This document shows positions 1 to 8,816 of a stretch of 38,421 nt of DNA, piece by piece. The DNA is from Actinomadura sp. KC345 (lineage in GTDB: Bacteria > Actinomycetota > Actinomycetes > Streptosporangiales > Streptosporangiaceae): assembly GCF_004348515.1 (NCBI RefSeq), contig NZ_SMKH01000037.1, positions 1 to 38,421 on the forward strand, in the 5' to 3' direction. The stretch's first letter is position 1. Each line of letters begins with the position of its first letter. Made by a program: the position numbers and the translations under genes. The notes beneath the pieces are model-generated. The model had not been told where the DNA came from. It did no database searches and was given only the letters and a program-made list of their open reading frames with translations.

Positions 1-1
1 C

Positions 2-619
2 CCCTGGCCCGCCGTCCCGTCGTGCGACCAGTTCGACGGGCCGGAGCTGGCCCCGGTCTGGAACATGCTGCGCACTCCCCGGGAGCGCTGGTGGAGCCTG
101 GACGAACGTCCCGGCCGGCTGCGGCTGCGCGTCCGGCCGGAGAGCCTCGCCGACACCGCGAACCCCTCGTTCGTCGGGCGGCGGCAGCAGCATCCGGACT
201 TCGCCGCCTTCACCTCGCTCGACTTCGTTCCCGCCGACGAGGAGTGGGCGGGCCTCGCCCTCGTCCAGAACGCCGACTTCCACGTCGTCCTGGTCTCGAC
301 GAGCCAGGGGCTCCGCCTCGTCAAGCGGGAGCAGGGGATCGAGACGGTGCTGGCCGAGGCGCCGGCCGCCCCCGGCCGCGTCCGCCTCGGCTTCGAGGCC
401 CGCGGCCGCTGGTACCAGGCGTCCTACTCGGCCGGCCCCGGAAGCGCCGTGGACCCGGGCGGCTGGACGCCGCTCGGCGATCCCGTGGACGGAGACGTCC
501 TGACCAGCCAGGTCGCGGGCGGTTTCACCGGCGCCTACATCGGCCTGTACGCCACCGCGAACGGCCGGGCGAGCGGCAACCACGCCGACTTCGCCTGGTT
601 CGAGTACCGCCCGCTCTAA
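2..619 (+). CDS. GH43-type beta-xylosidase, C-terminal part (5' truncated)
   Basis: The reading frame is open from the left edge and ends with TAA at 617-619, giving about 205 visible residues. It starts inside a sequence reading DQFDGPELAPVWNMLRTP, which matches the first strand of the C-terminal concanavalin-like beta-sandwich (GH43_C2) found in GH43 beta-xylosidases and arabinofuranosidases. The rest is beta-rich, with FVGRRQQHPDF and NADFAWFEYRPL-like segments (here HADFAWFEYRPL) typical of that domain. The five-blade catalytic propeller lies outside the window, so catalytic residues cannot be checked. Inferred role: release of xylose from xylo-oligosaccharides, which fits the xylR, xylB and xylA genes next to it. 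Its stop codon overlaps the stop of the convergent regulator. Substrate specificity (xylose or arabinose) is not certain. Confidence 0.85.
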   Translation, partial: PWPAVPSCDQFDGPELAPVWNMLRTPRERWWSLDERPGRLRLRVRPESLADTANPSFVGRRQQHPDFAAFTSLDFVPADEEWAGLALVQNADFHVVLVSTSQGLRLVKREQGIETVLAEAPAAPGRVRLGFEARGRWYQASYSAGPGSAVDPGGWTPLGDPVDGDVLTSQVAGGFTGAYIGLYATANGRASGNHADFAWFEYRPL

Positions 620-1794
620 AGGAGGAGGGCGGGGTCGGCCAGCACGTGCTCGATGACCAGGCCGGCGGCGCCCAGGACCGCGGCGCCCTCGGCCAGGCCG
701 GAGACCTCGACCGGCGGCGCGCCGCGGCGCAGCGATCCGGGGCCGTCCGCCAGGACGGCCTGGAGCGGGGGCCGGATCCATGGGGCCAGCGGCGAGAAGA
801 CGCCGCCGAGCACGACGGTGTCCGGGTCGATCAGGTTGACGACGGCGGCGAGCGCGCCGCCGAGCGCGCGGCCGGCGCGGTCCACCGCGTCCCGGGCGGC
901 CGGATCGCCGGACTCCAGCCGGTCGATGAGCGCGCTCACCGAGCCCACGGGTCCCGCGGCGCGCAGGATCGCCTCCTGTCCCGCGATCTGCTCCAGGCAT
1001 CCCCGGGCACCGCAGGAGCAGGGCGGCCCGCCGGGCTCGGCCACCAGGTGCCCCAGCTCCCCGGCGAAACCGTGGGCTCCGCGGAACACCCGGCCGTCCA
1101 CGACGATGCCCGCGCCGATCCCGATCTCGCCCGAGACGTGCACGAAGTCGCCGAACCGGGCGCCGCCGCCGAACCACAGCTCGCCGAGCGCGGCGAGGTT
1201 CGCCTCGTTGTCGTACTCGGCCGGCAACGCCGCCTCGTGGCCGGGGACGCCGGTGACGGGGACGTCGGTCCAGCCGAGGTTCGGGGCGTGCCGGACGACG
1301 CCGGCCTCGCGGTCGAGCATGCCGGGAAGGGCGACCGCCGCACCCGCGACGGTCAGGCCCTGCCCGGACACCGCGGAGACGGCCTCGCCGGCGAGCGCGG
1401 AGAGGGCGCCGAGGACGGCTCCGGGTTCGCGCCCGCGGTTGTCGGAGTCGACGACGTGCCGGTAGCGGACCTGCCTGCCGAGGTCCACCACGCAGGCGGC
1501 GAGGTAGTCGACGTTGACCTCCAGGCCCAGCCCGGCGGCGCCGTCGCCGCGGATGGACACGCCCACCCCCGGCCGCCCGCGCTCGCCCTCGTGGACGGGC
1601 GCGCCGCCCAGCACCAGCCCCGCGCTCTCCAGGAGGGCGACGAGGTTGGAGACGGTCGTCTTGGTGAAGCCCGTCAGCTCGGCGAGGCGCGCCCTGGTCA
1701 CGGGCTGGTGGCGGGCGATGTGCTCCAGGACGACGGCGAGGTTCCGCCCGCGCATCGTGGCGTGCCGGACGGGGGCGTTCGCGGACTTCGTCAT
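616..1794 (-). CDS. xylR: ROK-family transcriptional repressor, XylR-like
   Basis: A 392-residue protein with an N-terminal winged helix (about residues 18-55, TRARLAELTGFTKTTVSNL) followed by a ROK sugar-kinase-like domain. The ROK zinc motif CSCGARGCLE is present near residue 250, after GELGHLV. This length and order are those of NagC/Mlc/XylR repressors rather than of ROK glucokinases, which lack the HTH. It is divergent from xylB-xylA with 90 bp between start codons, the usual arrangement for a local xylose repressor that loses DNA binding when it binds xylose; that ligand is inferred from context. The start is ATG at 1794. Its TAG stop (616-618) overlaps the TAA of the convergent GH43 gene. 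Confidence 0.9.
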   Translation of the reverse strand: MTKSANAPVRHATMRGRNLAVVLEHIARHQPVTRARLAELTGFTKTTVSNLVALLESAGLVLGGAPVHEGERGRPGVGVSIRGDGAAGLGLEVNVDYLAACVVDLGRQVRYRHVVDSDNRGREPGAVLGALSALAGEAVSAVSGQGLTVAGAAVALPGMLDREAGVVRHAPNLGWTDVPVTGVPGHEAALPAEYDNEANLAALGELWFGGGARFGDFVHVSGEIGIGAGIVVDGRVFRGAHGFAGELGHLVAEPGGPPCSCGARGCLEQIAGQEAILRAAGPVGSVSALIDRLESGDPAARDAVDRAGRALGGALAAVVNLIDPDTVVLGGVFSPLAPWIRPPLQAVLADGPGSLRRGAPPVEVSGLAEGAAVLGAAGLVIEHVLADPALLL

Positions 1795-1852
1795 GGATGA
1801 ACCCTAAATGAATCGCGTGTATAGGCAGGGCCTCGCTCCTCTGCTACGTTAA

Positions 1853-1873
1853 TTCGTCCAAGCTCTTTACGAA
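1853..1873. promoter_or_regulatory. Candidate XylR operator
   Basis: In the 90-bp gap between xylR and xylB, TTCGT (1853-1857) and ACGAA (1869-1873) form an inverted repeat with an 11-base spacer; one further inner pair also matches. The surrounding DNA is more A+T rich than the genes. It ends 12 bases before the xylB start, so a bound repressor would block xylB-xylA transcription or early elongation. Assignment to XylR is inference from position. Confidence 0.45.
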
Positions 1874-1884
1874 AGGCGGGGCGG

Positions 1885-3306
1885 ATGGACGGGAGCCTGG
1901 TCGCGGGCGTCGACTCCTCGACGCAGTCGACGAAGGCCGTCCTGTGCCGCGCCGGGGACGGCACCGTGGTCGCCGAGGCGTCGGCCCCGCACCCGGACGG
2001 GACCGAATGCCATCCCGGCCACTGGTGGAGCGCGCTCTCACGGGTCCGCGGCCTGCTCGAACGGGCCGACGCGGTCGCCGTCGCCGCGCAGCAGCACGGC
2101 ATGGTCGCGCTCGACGGCGCGGGCGAGGTCGTCCGGCCCGCGCTGCTGTGGAACGACACGCGCTCGGCGCCCCAGGCCCGCACCCTCGTCGAGGAGTTCG
2201 GCGGCGCGAAGGCGTGGGCGGAGCGGACCGGCAGCGTCCCGCCCGCCTCCTTCACCGTGACCAAGCTCCGCTGGATGGCCGAGCACGAACCCGGCAACGC
2301 GCGGCGCACCGAGCGGGTGCTGCTCCCGCACGACTGGCTGACGCTGCGGCTCGGAGCGCCCGAGCCGGTCACCGACCGCGGGGACGCGTCCGGCACCGGC
2401 TACTGGTCCCCCGCGTCCGGCGCGTACCTGCCCGAGCTGCTGCGCGCCGCGCTCGGCCGCGACGCCGAGCCGCCGCGGGTCGCGGCACCGGGCGAGCGCG
2501 TGGGCGAGACGGCGTGGGGCGCGGCGCTCGGCCCCGGCACCGGCGACAACATGGGCGCCGCGCTCGGCCTCGGGCTGCGGCCCGGCGACGTCGTGGTGTC
2601 GATCGGCACGTCCGGCACGGCCTTCGCGGTCGCGGACGAGCCCGCCGCCGACCCGTCCGGCCTGGTCGCGGGGTTCGCCGACGCCACCGGCCGGTACCTG
2701 CCGCTCGTCGCCACGCTGAACGCCGCCCGGATCCTGTCGGCGGCCGCGGCCATGACCGGGACCGCGCTGGACGGGCTGTCGGCGCTCGCCCTCGCCGCCG
2801 AGCCCGGCGCGGGCGGCCTGACGCTGCTGCCCTACCTCGACGGCGAGCGCACCCCCGACCGCCCGGACGCGACCGGCGTCCTCGCCGGGCTCACCACGTC
2901 CAACGCGACGCGGGAGAACGTGGCGCGGGCCGCGGTGGAGGCGCTGCTGTGCTCCCTCGCCGACGCCGTCGACCACCTCGCCGCGCAGGGCGTCCGGCCC
3001 CGCCGCACGCTGCTGATCGGCGGCGGGGCCCGGTCCGAGGCCGTCCGGACCCTCGCCCCGGCGATCCTCGGGACGCCCGTCACCGTGCCCGAGCCCGCCG
3101 AGTACGTCGCGCTCGGGGCCGCGCGCCAGGCCGCGTGGGCCCTCGCCGGCACGCCCGAGCCGCCCGCCTGGCCGGCGCCGCCGGCGACCGAATGGCCTGC
3201 GCCGCCGGCGACCGGGCACGTCACCGAGCAGACCGGGGAGGAGATCCGCGCACGCTACGCCGCGCTGCGCGACTCCGCCCCGGAGATCCGAGGAGGTATC
3301 CCATGA
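1885..3306 (+). CDS. xylB: Xylulokinase
   Basis: A 473-residue FGGY-family carbohydrate kinase, of usual length for actinobacterial XylB. The N-terminal nucleotide-fold motif [15 protein letters not shown] is at residues 6-20. [21 protein letters not shown] lies around residues 72-92, and [13 protein letters not shown] carries the expected catalytic Asp near residue 218. [10 protein letters not shown] and [14 protein letters not shown] follow, the latter a xylulokinase signature, then the C-terminal ATP-binding stretch [10 protein letters not shown]. It phosphorylates D-xylulose to xylulose 5-phosphate for the pentose phosphate pathway. Start ATG 1885 is preceded by a weak purine-rich site. 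The gene ends in ATGA, overlapping the xylA start by four bases, so the two are translationally coupled. Confidence 0.95.
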   Translation: MDGSLVAGVDSSTQSTKAVLCRAGDGTVVAEASAPHPDGTECHPGHWWSALSRVRGLLERADAVAVAAQQHGMVALDGAGEVVRPALLWNDTRSAPQARTLVEEFGGAKAWAERTGSVPPASFTVTKLRWMAEHEPGNARRTERVLLPHDWLTLRLGAPEPVTDRGDASGTGYWSPASGAYLPELLRAALGRDAEPPRVAAPGERVGETAWGAALGPGTGDNMGAALGLGLRPGDVVVSIGTSGTAFAVADEPAADPSGLVAGFADATGRYLPLVATLNAARILSAAAAMTGTALDGLSALALAAEPGAGGLTLLPYLDGERTPDRPDATGVLAGLTTSNATRENVARAAVEALLCSLADAVDHLAAQGVRPRRTLLIGGGARSEAVRTLAPAILGTPVTVPEPAEYVALGAARQAAWALAGTPEPPAWPAPPATEWPAPPATGHVTEQTGEEIRARYAALRDSAPEIRGGIP

Positions 3307-4463
3307 GCGACTTCACGCCCGCACCCGAGGACAGGTTCTCGTTCGGCATCTGGACGGTCGGCTGGCAGGGCGTCGACGTGTTCGGCCCCGGCACCCGGCC
3401 GCCGATGCCCGCCGACCGCGCCGTCCGCGAGCTCGCCGAGATCGGCGCCTACGGCGTGAACTTCCACGACAACGACGTGTTCGACTTCGACGCCGCGCCC
3501 GCGGAGCGTCAGGGCCGGATCGACGCGTTCCGCAAGGCGCTGGACGAGACCGGCCTCGTGGTGACCACCGCCACCACGAACCTGTTCGGCCACCCCGTCT
3601 TCAAGGACGGCGCGTTCACCGCCAACGACCGCGACATCCGCCGGTTCGCGCTGCGCAAGGTCATGGACAACCTCGACCTGGCCGCCGAGCTCGGGGCGAG
3701 GACCTACGTCTGCTGGGGCGGCCGGGAGGGCGCCGAGTCCGGGGCGTCCAAGGACGTCCGGGCGGCGCTGGACCGCTACAAGGAGGCGTTCGACGTCCTC
3801 GGCGCCTACGTCGCCGACCAGGGCTACGACCTGCGGTTCGCGATCGAGCCGAAGCCGAACGAGCCGCGCGGCGACATCCTGCTTCCCACCATCGGCCACG
3901 CGCTGGCCTTCATCCAGACCCTGGAGCGCCCCGAGCGCGTCGGGCTCAACCCCGAGGTCGGGCACGAGGAGATGGCCGGGCTCAACTACGCGCACGGCGT
4001 CGCCCAGGCCCTCTGGCAGGGCAAGCTCTTCCACATCGACCTCAACGGGCAGCACGGTCCCCGCTACGACCAGGACCTCCGGTTCGGCGCCGGCAACACC
4101 CGAGGCGCGTTCTGGGTCGTGGACCTGATCGACCAGAGCGACTACGACGGCCCGATCCACTTCGACTTCAAGCCGCCCCGCACCGAGGACGACGGGGGCG
4201 TGTGGGACTCGGCGGCCGCGTGCATGCGCAACTGGCTGATCCTGCGCGCGAAGGTCCGCGCGTTCCGCGCCGACCCGGACGTCCAGGCCGCACTGCGCGA
4301 GGCCAAGCTCGACGAACTCGCCCGGCCGACCCTCGACGACGGCGAGGACTGGCGCTCGGTCCGCGGCGCCGACGTCGACGCCGAGGCCCTGGGCGCCCGC
4401 CGCACCGCCTTCGAGCACCTCGACCAGCTCGCCCTCGAACACCTCTACGGCGTTCGCTCCTGA
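3303..4463 (+). CDS. xylA: Xylose isomerase
   Basis: A 386-residue class I (actinobacterial, short form) xylose isomerase interconverting D-xylose and D-xylulose in the cytoplasm. Visible family motifs in order are [13 protein letters not shown] (active-site His), [21 protein letters not shown] (metal-ligand Glu and catalytic Lys), [31 protein letters not shown] (metal ligands) and [11 protein letters not shown]. The length matches Streptomyces and Actinoplanes enzymes. AGGAGGT at 3291-3297, inside the end of xylB, is a strong ribosome binding site for ATG 3303. A large hairpin follows the stop within 20 bases. Confidence 0.97.
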   Translation: MSDFTPAPEDRFSFGIWTVGWQGVDVFGPGTRPPMPADRAVRELAEIGAYGVNFHDNDVFDFDAAPAERQGRIDAFRKALDETGLVVTTATTNLFGHPVFKDGAFTANDRDIRRFALRKVMDNLDLAAELGARTYVCWGGREGAESGASKDVRAALDRYKEAFDVLGAYVADQGYDLRFAIEPKPNEPRGDILLPTIGHALAFIQTLERPERVGLNPEVGHEEMAGLNYAHGVAQALWQGKLFHIDLNGQHGPRYDQDLRFGAGNTRGAFWVVDLIDQSDYDGPIHFDFKPPRTEDDGGVWDSAAACMRNWLILRAKVRAFRADPDVQAALREAKLDELARPTLDDGEDWRSVRGADVDAEALGARRTAFEHLDQLALEHLYGVRS

Positions 4464-4482
4464 GAGGGCCGCCTCACCCGCG

Positions 4483-4516
4483 GGAGGCCCGCCCCGCCTC
4501 CCTGGGGCGGGCCTCC
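4483..4516. terminator. Bidirectional hairpin terminator
   Basis: GGAGGCCCGCCCC (4483-4495) pairs perfectly with GGGGCGGGCCTCC (4504-4516): a 13-bp stem with an 8-base loop. It sits between the convergent stops of xylA (4463) and the ABC permease (4519). There is no U tract on either strand, as is common for actinomycete terminators. Confidence 0.85.
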
Positions 4517-4518
4517 GG

Positions 4519-5721
4519 CTAGGACAGCGCCTCCGTGGGGGCCAGGCGCGCGGCGCGGACGGCCGGGTAGAGGCCGGCGACGGCGCCGATGACGAGGGTG
4601 GCGAGGATGCCGCCCGCCATCGCCCAGACCGGGACGACGACCGGCCAGTCCTGTGTCACGGCGAAGACCGCTGTGACGGCGGTGCCGAGCGCCACGCCGC
4701 CGGCGCCGCCGAGCGCCGCCAGCAACTGCGATTCGGTGAGGAACTGCAGCCTGATCTGGCCGCGGGTCGCGCCGAGGGAGCGGCGCAGGCCGATCTCGGC
4801 CCGGCGCTCCAGGACCGAGATCACCATGGTGTTGGCGATGCCGACTCCGCCGACCAGGAGAGCGACACCGCCGAGGCCGAGGAGCAGGCCGGTGAACGCC
4901 CTGTCGGTGGCGTTCCGGGCCGCGAGCGCGTCCGAGGGGCGGCTGACCTCGACCTCGTTCGGAGCCTGAGGGTTTGCGGTCGCGGCCAGCAGCTCCCGCG
5001 CCTTCTCGACCGCGTCCTCGTGGGCGCGGGCGTAGATGGTCGTCGGGCGACCGTCGAAGCCCAGGTTCGCCGTTGCGGCCTCCCAGCCGACGAGCGCGGC
5101 GGAGTCCAGATCCGGCGCCAGCTCGTTCGGGTTCAGGATGCCGACGACGGTGAACCACTGCGAACCCAGCCACACCTGGACGTTCGGTCCGGAGACGCCG
5201 AGCCGGCCGGCCGTCGACGAGCCGAGCACCACGGCCGGGTACCGCGCCGTCCCCGTGTTGAGCCAGCTCCCGGCCGCCATGGTGAGACCGACGGTCCGGG
5301 GCAGGTCGAGACGCGCCGCGAGGACGCTGATGCCGCCGCTCTCGCCCTCCGGAATGCGGTCGTTCCGGTAGACCTTGGCGTCCTCCAGCTCCGCCGTGCC
5401 CGACGCCGACTCGATGTCGGGCATCCGTGCCACCATGCCGACGGACTCCGCGGGCAGTTCCGAGGGGTCGCCCAGGAGGTCCTCACCCGGTCCGGCGGTG
5501 AGCAGGTTGGTGCCGAGCCGGTCGAGGGCGGCCTGCAGCTGGGCGCGGCTGGACGTCGAGATGCCGACCACGCCGATCATCGCCGCGATGCCGATCGCGA
5601 TGCCGAGGGCGGACAGGAACACCCGCGTCGGGCGGGCGCGCAGGCCGGCGGCGCCGACCCGGAGCACGTCCCCCGGGCCGAGCCGCGCGGGCGCGTCCCC
5701 GTTCGGGGTCGTCGCGTTCAC
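4519..5721 (-). CDS. MacB-like ABC transporter permease (FtsX domain)
   Basis: A 400-residue membrane protein of the MacB/FtsX permease type. The first TM segment (about residues 33-55, [20 protein letters not shown]) is followed by a roughly 200-residue extracytoplasmic MacB_PCD-type domain, then three TM helices near the C-terminus ([63 protein letters not shown]). The signature [19 protein letters not shown] before TM3 is typical of MacB/LolC-like permeases. GTG 5721 overlaps the ATPase stop by four bases (GTGA). It works by mechanotransmission with the ATPase and adaptor of this operon. The substrate is unknown; antibiotic, peptide or lipid export are family possibilities. Confidence 0.9.
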   Translation of the reverse strand: MNATTPNGDAPARLGPGDVLRVGAAGLRARPTRVFLSALGIAIGIAAMIGVVGISTSSRAQLQAALDRLGTNLLTAGPGEDLLGDPSELPAESVGMVARMPDIESASGTAELEDAKVYRNDRIPEGESGGISVLAARLDLPRTVGLTMAAGSWLNTGTARYPAVVLGSSTAGRLGVSGPNVQVWLGSQWFTVVGILNPNELAPDLDSAALVGWEAATANLGFDGRPTTIYARAHEDAVEKARELLAATANPQAPNEVEVSRPSDALAARNATDRAFTGLLLGLGGVALLVGGVGIANTMVISVLERRAEIGLRRSLGATRGQIRLQFLTESQLLAALGGAGGVALGTAVTAVFAVTQDWPVVVPVWAMAGGILATLVIGAVAGLYPAVRAARLAPTEALS

Positions 5722-6407
5722 CGTGCCGCCTCCGTCCGTGCGTCGTCGTGAACGATCCGGCCGTCGTGCATCCGCACCTGGCGCGGCATCAGCGCGGCGA
5801 TGTCCCGGTCGTGCGTGATGAGGACGACGGTCGTCCCCGCGCCGGACAGTTCACCCAGGAGGCCGAGGACGCCCGCGCCCGATGCGGAGTCCAGCGCCCC
5901 GGTCGGCTCGTCGGCCAGCAGCAGCGGCGGCTCCCCCGCCACCGCGCGGGCGATCGCGACCCGCTGCTTCTCGCCTCCGGACAGCTGGTGCGGCCGGTGG
6001 CCCAGGCGATGCCCGAGCCCGACGCGTTCCAGGGCGCGGCGGGCCCGGCGCCGCCTCTCCGCCGGCGGCACGCCCCCGTACAGGAGCCCGTCGGCGACGT
6101 TGTCGAGCGCGCTCACTCCGGCGGCGAGGTGGAACTGCTGGAACACGAAGCCGATCCGCCGGGCGCGCAGCGCCGACAGGCGCCGGTCCGGCAGCCGCGA
6201 CACGTCCCCGCCCTCGATGAGGACGGTGCCGGCGCTCGGCCGGTCCAGCGTCCCGAGCATGTGCAGCATCGTCGACTTCCCGGACCCCGACGGCCCGACG
6301 ATCGCGACGGACTCGCCCGCCTCGACCGCCAGCGACACCGCGTCCAGCGCGACGACCTCGCCCGGGTAGGTCTTGGTGACCGCCCGGAGCTCCACCACCG
6401 GGCTCAT
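5718..6407 (-). CDS. MacB/LolD-type ABC transporter ATPase
   Basis: A 229-residue nucleotide-binding protein with all core motifs: Walker [10 protein letters not shown] (about residues 38-46), Q-loop [11 protein letters not shown], signature [14 protein letters not shown], Walker [13 protein letters not shown] and switch His in VLITHDRD. The [13 protein letters not shown] and [11 protein letters not shown] segments place it in the MacB/LolD/FtsE subgroup that pairs with FtsX-like permeases. The ATG start (6407) overlaps the adaptor stop as ATGA and the stop overlaps the permease GTG, so the three are coupled. It powers the adjacent permease. Confidence 0.95.
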   Translation of the reverse strand: MSPVVELRAVTKTYPGEVVALDAVSLAVEAGESVAIVGPSGSGKSTMLHMLGTLDRPSAGTVLIEGGDVSRLPDRRLSALRARRIGFVFQQFHLAAGVSALDNVADGLLYGGVPPAERRRRARRALERVGLGHRLGHRPHQLSGGEKQRVAIARAVAGEPPLLLADEPTGALDSASGAGVLGLLGELSGAGTTVVLITHDRDIAALMPRQVRMHDGRIVHDDARTEAAR

Positions 6408-7447
6408 GAGGGGACCCCCACCTTCATGCCCTCGGCCAGGCCGGGGCCCGAGATCTCGACCCGGCCCTCAGTGAACACCCCTGTCTCCACCGGCACCGTG
6501 CGGACGCGCCCGTCCTGGACGACCTGGACCGCGTAGCCGCCGTCGCCCTGCGCGAGCAGCGCGCCGACCGGCACGGCGAGGACGCCGCGGTGCCGGTTCG
6601 CGGTGAGGCGCACCCCCACGGGCGCCTTGTCGTACGAGCCGAGCGACTTCTGGCCGCCGACCGCGATCGTGACCTCGATCGTGGTCGGCTGGTCCCTGTC
6701 GCCCTCCTTGGCGACCTTCCCGATCGAAGTGATCTTCCCCTTGGTGGTGTCGCCGGACGGGAGCTCGATCTCCACCTCCGCCCCCTTCTCCGCGAGCCGC
6801 TGGTACTGCACGTCGAGGTCCACGCTCACGACACGGGTCGTGCCGGTGCAGGTGAGGACCGGGCCGCCGAGCTTGTCACCGACCTGGGCCTTGCGCTCGG
6901 CCACGCGGATCCGGCCGGACGCGACGGCGGCCGATCCCGGCTCCACCGTCCCGGTCTCCTTGACGCCGAGGTCGTCCTGCCAGCGCTTGACGGCCGCCGC
7001 GGTCGCGGCGCTGTAGGTCTCGTCGACGGTGAATCCGGTGTAGCCGAGGGCCCGCAGGTTCCGTTCGAGCTGCTCGACGTCCGCGCCCTCCTTCCCCGCG
7101 GAGAGCGTCCGGTACAGGGGCAGCCCGCCGTACAGGAGCGGCACCGGCTTGTCGTCGACCCGGTACACCGGCCGCCCCCTGGAGATCACGGAACCGGCGC
7201 CGGGCAGCCAGGTGAGGGTGCCGCGGCCGGTGCCGACGACCGTGCGGGCGCCGCCGTACCCGAGCGTGCCGTCCACGTCCTGGGTCTCGACCAGCGTCGT
7301 CCGCTCGATCGGCGCGGTCGCGGGCGGCGAGCCGTGCGCGGCGGCGGGGCCGCCGTCGCCGCCGCCGAGGCCGGCCGTCGCCAGGCCCGCGCCGCCGACG
7401 ACGACCACCCCCGCGGCGCCCAGGACGGCGGTGCGCGTCCTGGGCAC
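6404..7447 (-). CDS. HlyD/RND-type adaptor with peptidoglycan-binding domain
   Basis: A 347-residue protein starting at GTG 7447, immediately overlapping the stop of the upstream lipoprotein (TAGTG). The reading frame stays open upstream to 7717, but that part lies inside the lipoprotein gene and has no domain of its own. An N-terminal signal/anchor (about residues 7-28, [20 protein letters not shown]) precedes a region with [16 protein letters not shown] and [13 protein letters not shown], a PG_binding_1 domain at about residues 115-170. The C-terminal half is the beta-barrel and membrane-proximal part of periplasmic adaptor-like proteins ([40 protein letters not shown]). It likely links the MacB-like transporter to the cell wall or stabilises its extracytoplasmic face. 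Confidence 0.88.
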   Translation of the reverse strand: MPRTRTAVLGAAGVVVVGGAGLATAGLGGGDGGPAAAHGSPPATAPIERTTLVETQDVDGTLGYGGARTVVGTGRGTLTWLPGAGSVISRGRPVYRVDDKPVPLLYGGLPLYRTLSAGKEGADVEQLERNLRALGYTGFTVDETYSAATAAAVKRWQDDLGVKETGTVEPGSAAVASGRIRVAERKAQVGDKLGGPVLTCTGTTRVVSVDLDVQYQRLAEKGAEVEIELPSGDTTKGKITSIGKVAKEGDRDQPTTIEVTIAVGGQKSLGSYDKAPVGVRLTANRHRGVLAVPVGALLAQGDGGYAVQVVQDGRVRTVPVETGVFTEGRVEISGPGLAEGMKVGVPS

Positions 7448-8001
7448 TAGTCGCCGGCCTTGCCGTCGGTGCCCGGGCCGTCGTCGCCCTCCGGCCTGAG
7501 CTTCGCGCACGCCTTCTGCGCGGCCTTGAACTCGCTGCTCTCCAGGTCGATCCCGGTACCCGGCCCGGCCTTGAGCAGCATGCGGCCGTCGGAGTCGGGA
7601 TCGGGGAACTCGCTGATCCCGCTGTCGCGCATGCACGCGGAGAAGGCACGCATCTTCGCCACGTCCTCCGGCTTCATCTTCTTCGGCTTGCCGCCGTTCG
7701 GCATCAGGTGCCGGCACTTCTCCTGCGCCGCGGCGACCCTGTCGTTCCCGCCGGGGCCGCCGGGACCGCCGGCCTCACCGGGGCGGGCACTCTGAGCGAT
7801 CGTGACCTTGCCGTCACTCGACGGATCCGGCATGTCCACCCCGTTGTCGCGCATGCACTGGGCGAACTCGCGCATCTTCTCCGTGTCGCTCGCGGCCTCG
7901 GCCGTCGCGCCGGACCCGCCGGTCCCGTCGCCCCCGCACGCCGGCACTCCGAGGGCGAGAGCAGGGACGAGGCCCAGCGCCGCAAGGGTCTGTCGTCGCA
8001 T
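7447..8001 (-). CDS. Small lipoprotein with duplicated CMRD/PDP module
   Basis: A 184-residue predicted lipoprotein: signal peptide residues 1-21 and a probable lipid-anchored Cys22 in GVPACGG. The mature part holds two copies of one module. Copy 1 (about 43-101) has MREFAQCMRDNGV, PDPSSDG and AAQEKCRHLMP; copy 2 (about 117-170) has MRAFSACMRDSGI, PDPDSDG and AAQKACAKLRP. Each copy contributes two cysteines (49/96 and 123/165). Its function is not known to me. It is first in the four-gene exporter operon and divergent from a two-component system, so a sensing or substrate-delivery role for the transporter is plausible. AAGGAG eight bases before ATG 8001 supports the start. Confidence 0.88.
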   Translation of the reverse strand: MRRQTLAALGLVPALALGVPACGGDGTGGSGATAEAASDTEKMREFAQCMRDNGVDMPDPSSDGKVTIAQSARPGEAGGPGGPGGNDRVAAAQEKCRHLMPNGGKPKKMKPEDVAKMRAFSACMRDSGISEFPDPDSDGRMLLKAGPGTGIDLESSEFKAAQKACAKLRPEGDDGPGTDGKAGD

Positions 8002-8072
8002 CGATCGGTCTCCTTGTCGTCTCCGCCGGCACCGCCGGCGGCGGGGACAAGTCCAGCCGCGAGCCGATAACC

Positions 8073-8109
8073 CCGGCGTAACCGGATCGCGTTACGCCGG
8101 CGTTACGCC
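8073..8109. promoter_or_regulatory. Probable response-regulator operator
   Basis: CCGGCGTAAC (8073-8082) and GTTACGCCGG (8091-8100) form a perfect 10-bp inverted repeat with an 8-base spacer. GTTACGCC recurs at 8102-8109, giving a direct repeat with an 11-bp period (8091 and 8102), the spacing used by OmpR/PhoB-family dimers. It lies in the 158-bp region between the divergent exporter operon and the two-component genes, so one site could control both. Binding by the adjacent regulator is inferred. Confidence 0.65.
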
Positions 8110-8159
8110 CGTTGCCCGAAGCTGGGGCGGGCAGGACGGCGGAGGGGAAAGGACACGAC

Positions 8160-8816
8160 GTGCGGGTACTGATCGCCGAGGACGAGCGGATGCTCGCCGA
8201 TTCGATCGCCGAGGGCCTCAGGGCCGAGGCCCTGGCCGTGGACGTCGTCTACGACGGGGACGCGGCGCTCGAACGCCTCGCCGTGCACGACTACGACGTG
8301 CTCGTCCTGGACCGGGACCTGCCGGTCGTGCACGGCGACGACGTCTGCCGCGCCGCCGTGGAGTCCGGCGCGCTCGTCCGGGTCCTGATGCTCACCGCCG
8401 CCGTCGCCGTGCCCGCGCGGGTGGAGGGGCTGCGGATCGGCGCGGACGACTACCTGACCAAGCCGTTCGCGTTCGAGGAACTGGTGGCGCGGGTCCAGGC
8501 CCTCGGCCGCCGCGCCCGCCCGGCGGCGCCACCGGCGCTGGAACGCGCCGGGATCAGGCTCGACCCGTCCCGCCAGGAGGTGTACCGCGACGGGCGGTAC
8601 GTGCACCTGGCCCGCAAGGAGTTCGGGCTGCTCGCCGAGCTGCTGCGCGCGGAGGGGACGGTCGTGCCGGCCGAGCGGCTGCTGGAGAAGGTGTGGGACG
8701 AGCACACCGACCCGTTCACCAACACGGTCCGGGTCACGCTGATGAAGCTGCGCCGCAAACTCGGCGACCCGCCGGTCATCGAGACCGTTCCGGGATCGGG
8801 GTACCGAGTTCCATGA
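8160..8816 (+). CDS. OmpR/PhoB-family response regulator
   Basis: A 218-residue two-domain regulator. The receiver domain (1-115) has the acidic pair in LIAEDER, phosphoacceptor Asp51 in VLVLDRDLP, Thr79 in LMLTAA and Lys101 in YLTKPF. The C-terminal winged helix (about 125-218) has LARKEFGLLAELLRAEG, VRVTLMKLRRKLG and the terminal ETVPGSGYRVP. Start GTG 8160 is chosen because GGAGGGGAAAGG lies just upstream at proper spacing and the receiver begins directly (VRVLIAEDE). Its TGA overlaps the kinase ATG (ATGA). It probably controls its own operon and the divergent exporter operon through the repeats at 8073-8109. Confidence 0.95.
   Translation: MRVLIAEDERMLADSIAEGLRAEALAVDVVYDGDAALERLAVHDYDVLVLDRDLPVVHGDDVCRAAVESGALVRVLMLTAAVAVPARVEGLRIGADDYLTKPFAFEELVARVQALGRRARPAAPPALERAGIRLDPSRQEVYRDGRYVHLARKEFGLLAELLRAEGTVVPAERLLEKVWDEHTDPFTNTVRVTLMKLRRKLGDPPVIETVPGSGYRVP

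Noticed and set aside
22..1800. Long plus-strand frame across the GH43 end and the ROK gene
   Set aside because: It is a shadow frame rich in Arg, Gly and Ala over two genes with clear domains in other frames; such frames are common in very high-GC DNA.
1944..4463. 839-codon plus-strand frame across xylB and xylA
   Set aside because: The first 450 codons are an Arg-rich shadow of xylB. Only the xylA part from 3303 is real.
8112..8159. Upstream start for the response regulator
   Set aside because: The extra 16 residues contain the ribosome binding site GGAGGGGAAAGG of GTG 8160 and no receiver-domain sequence.
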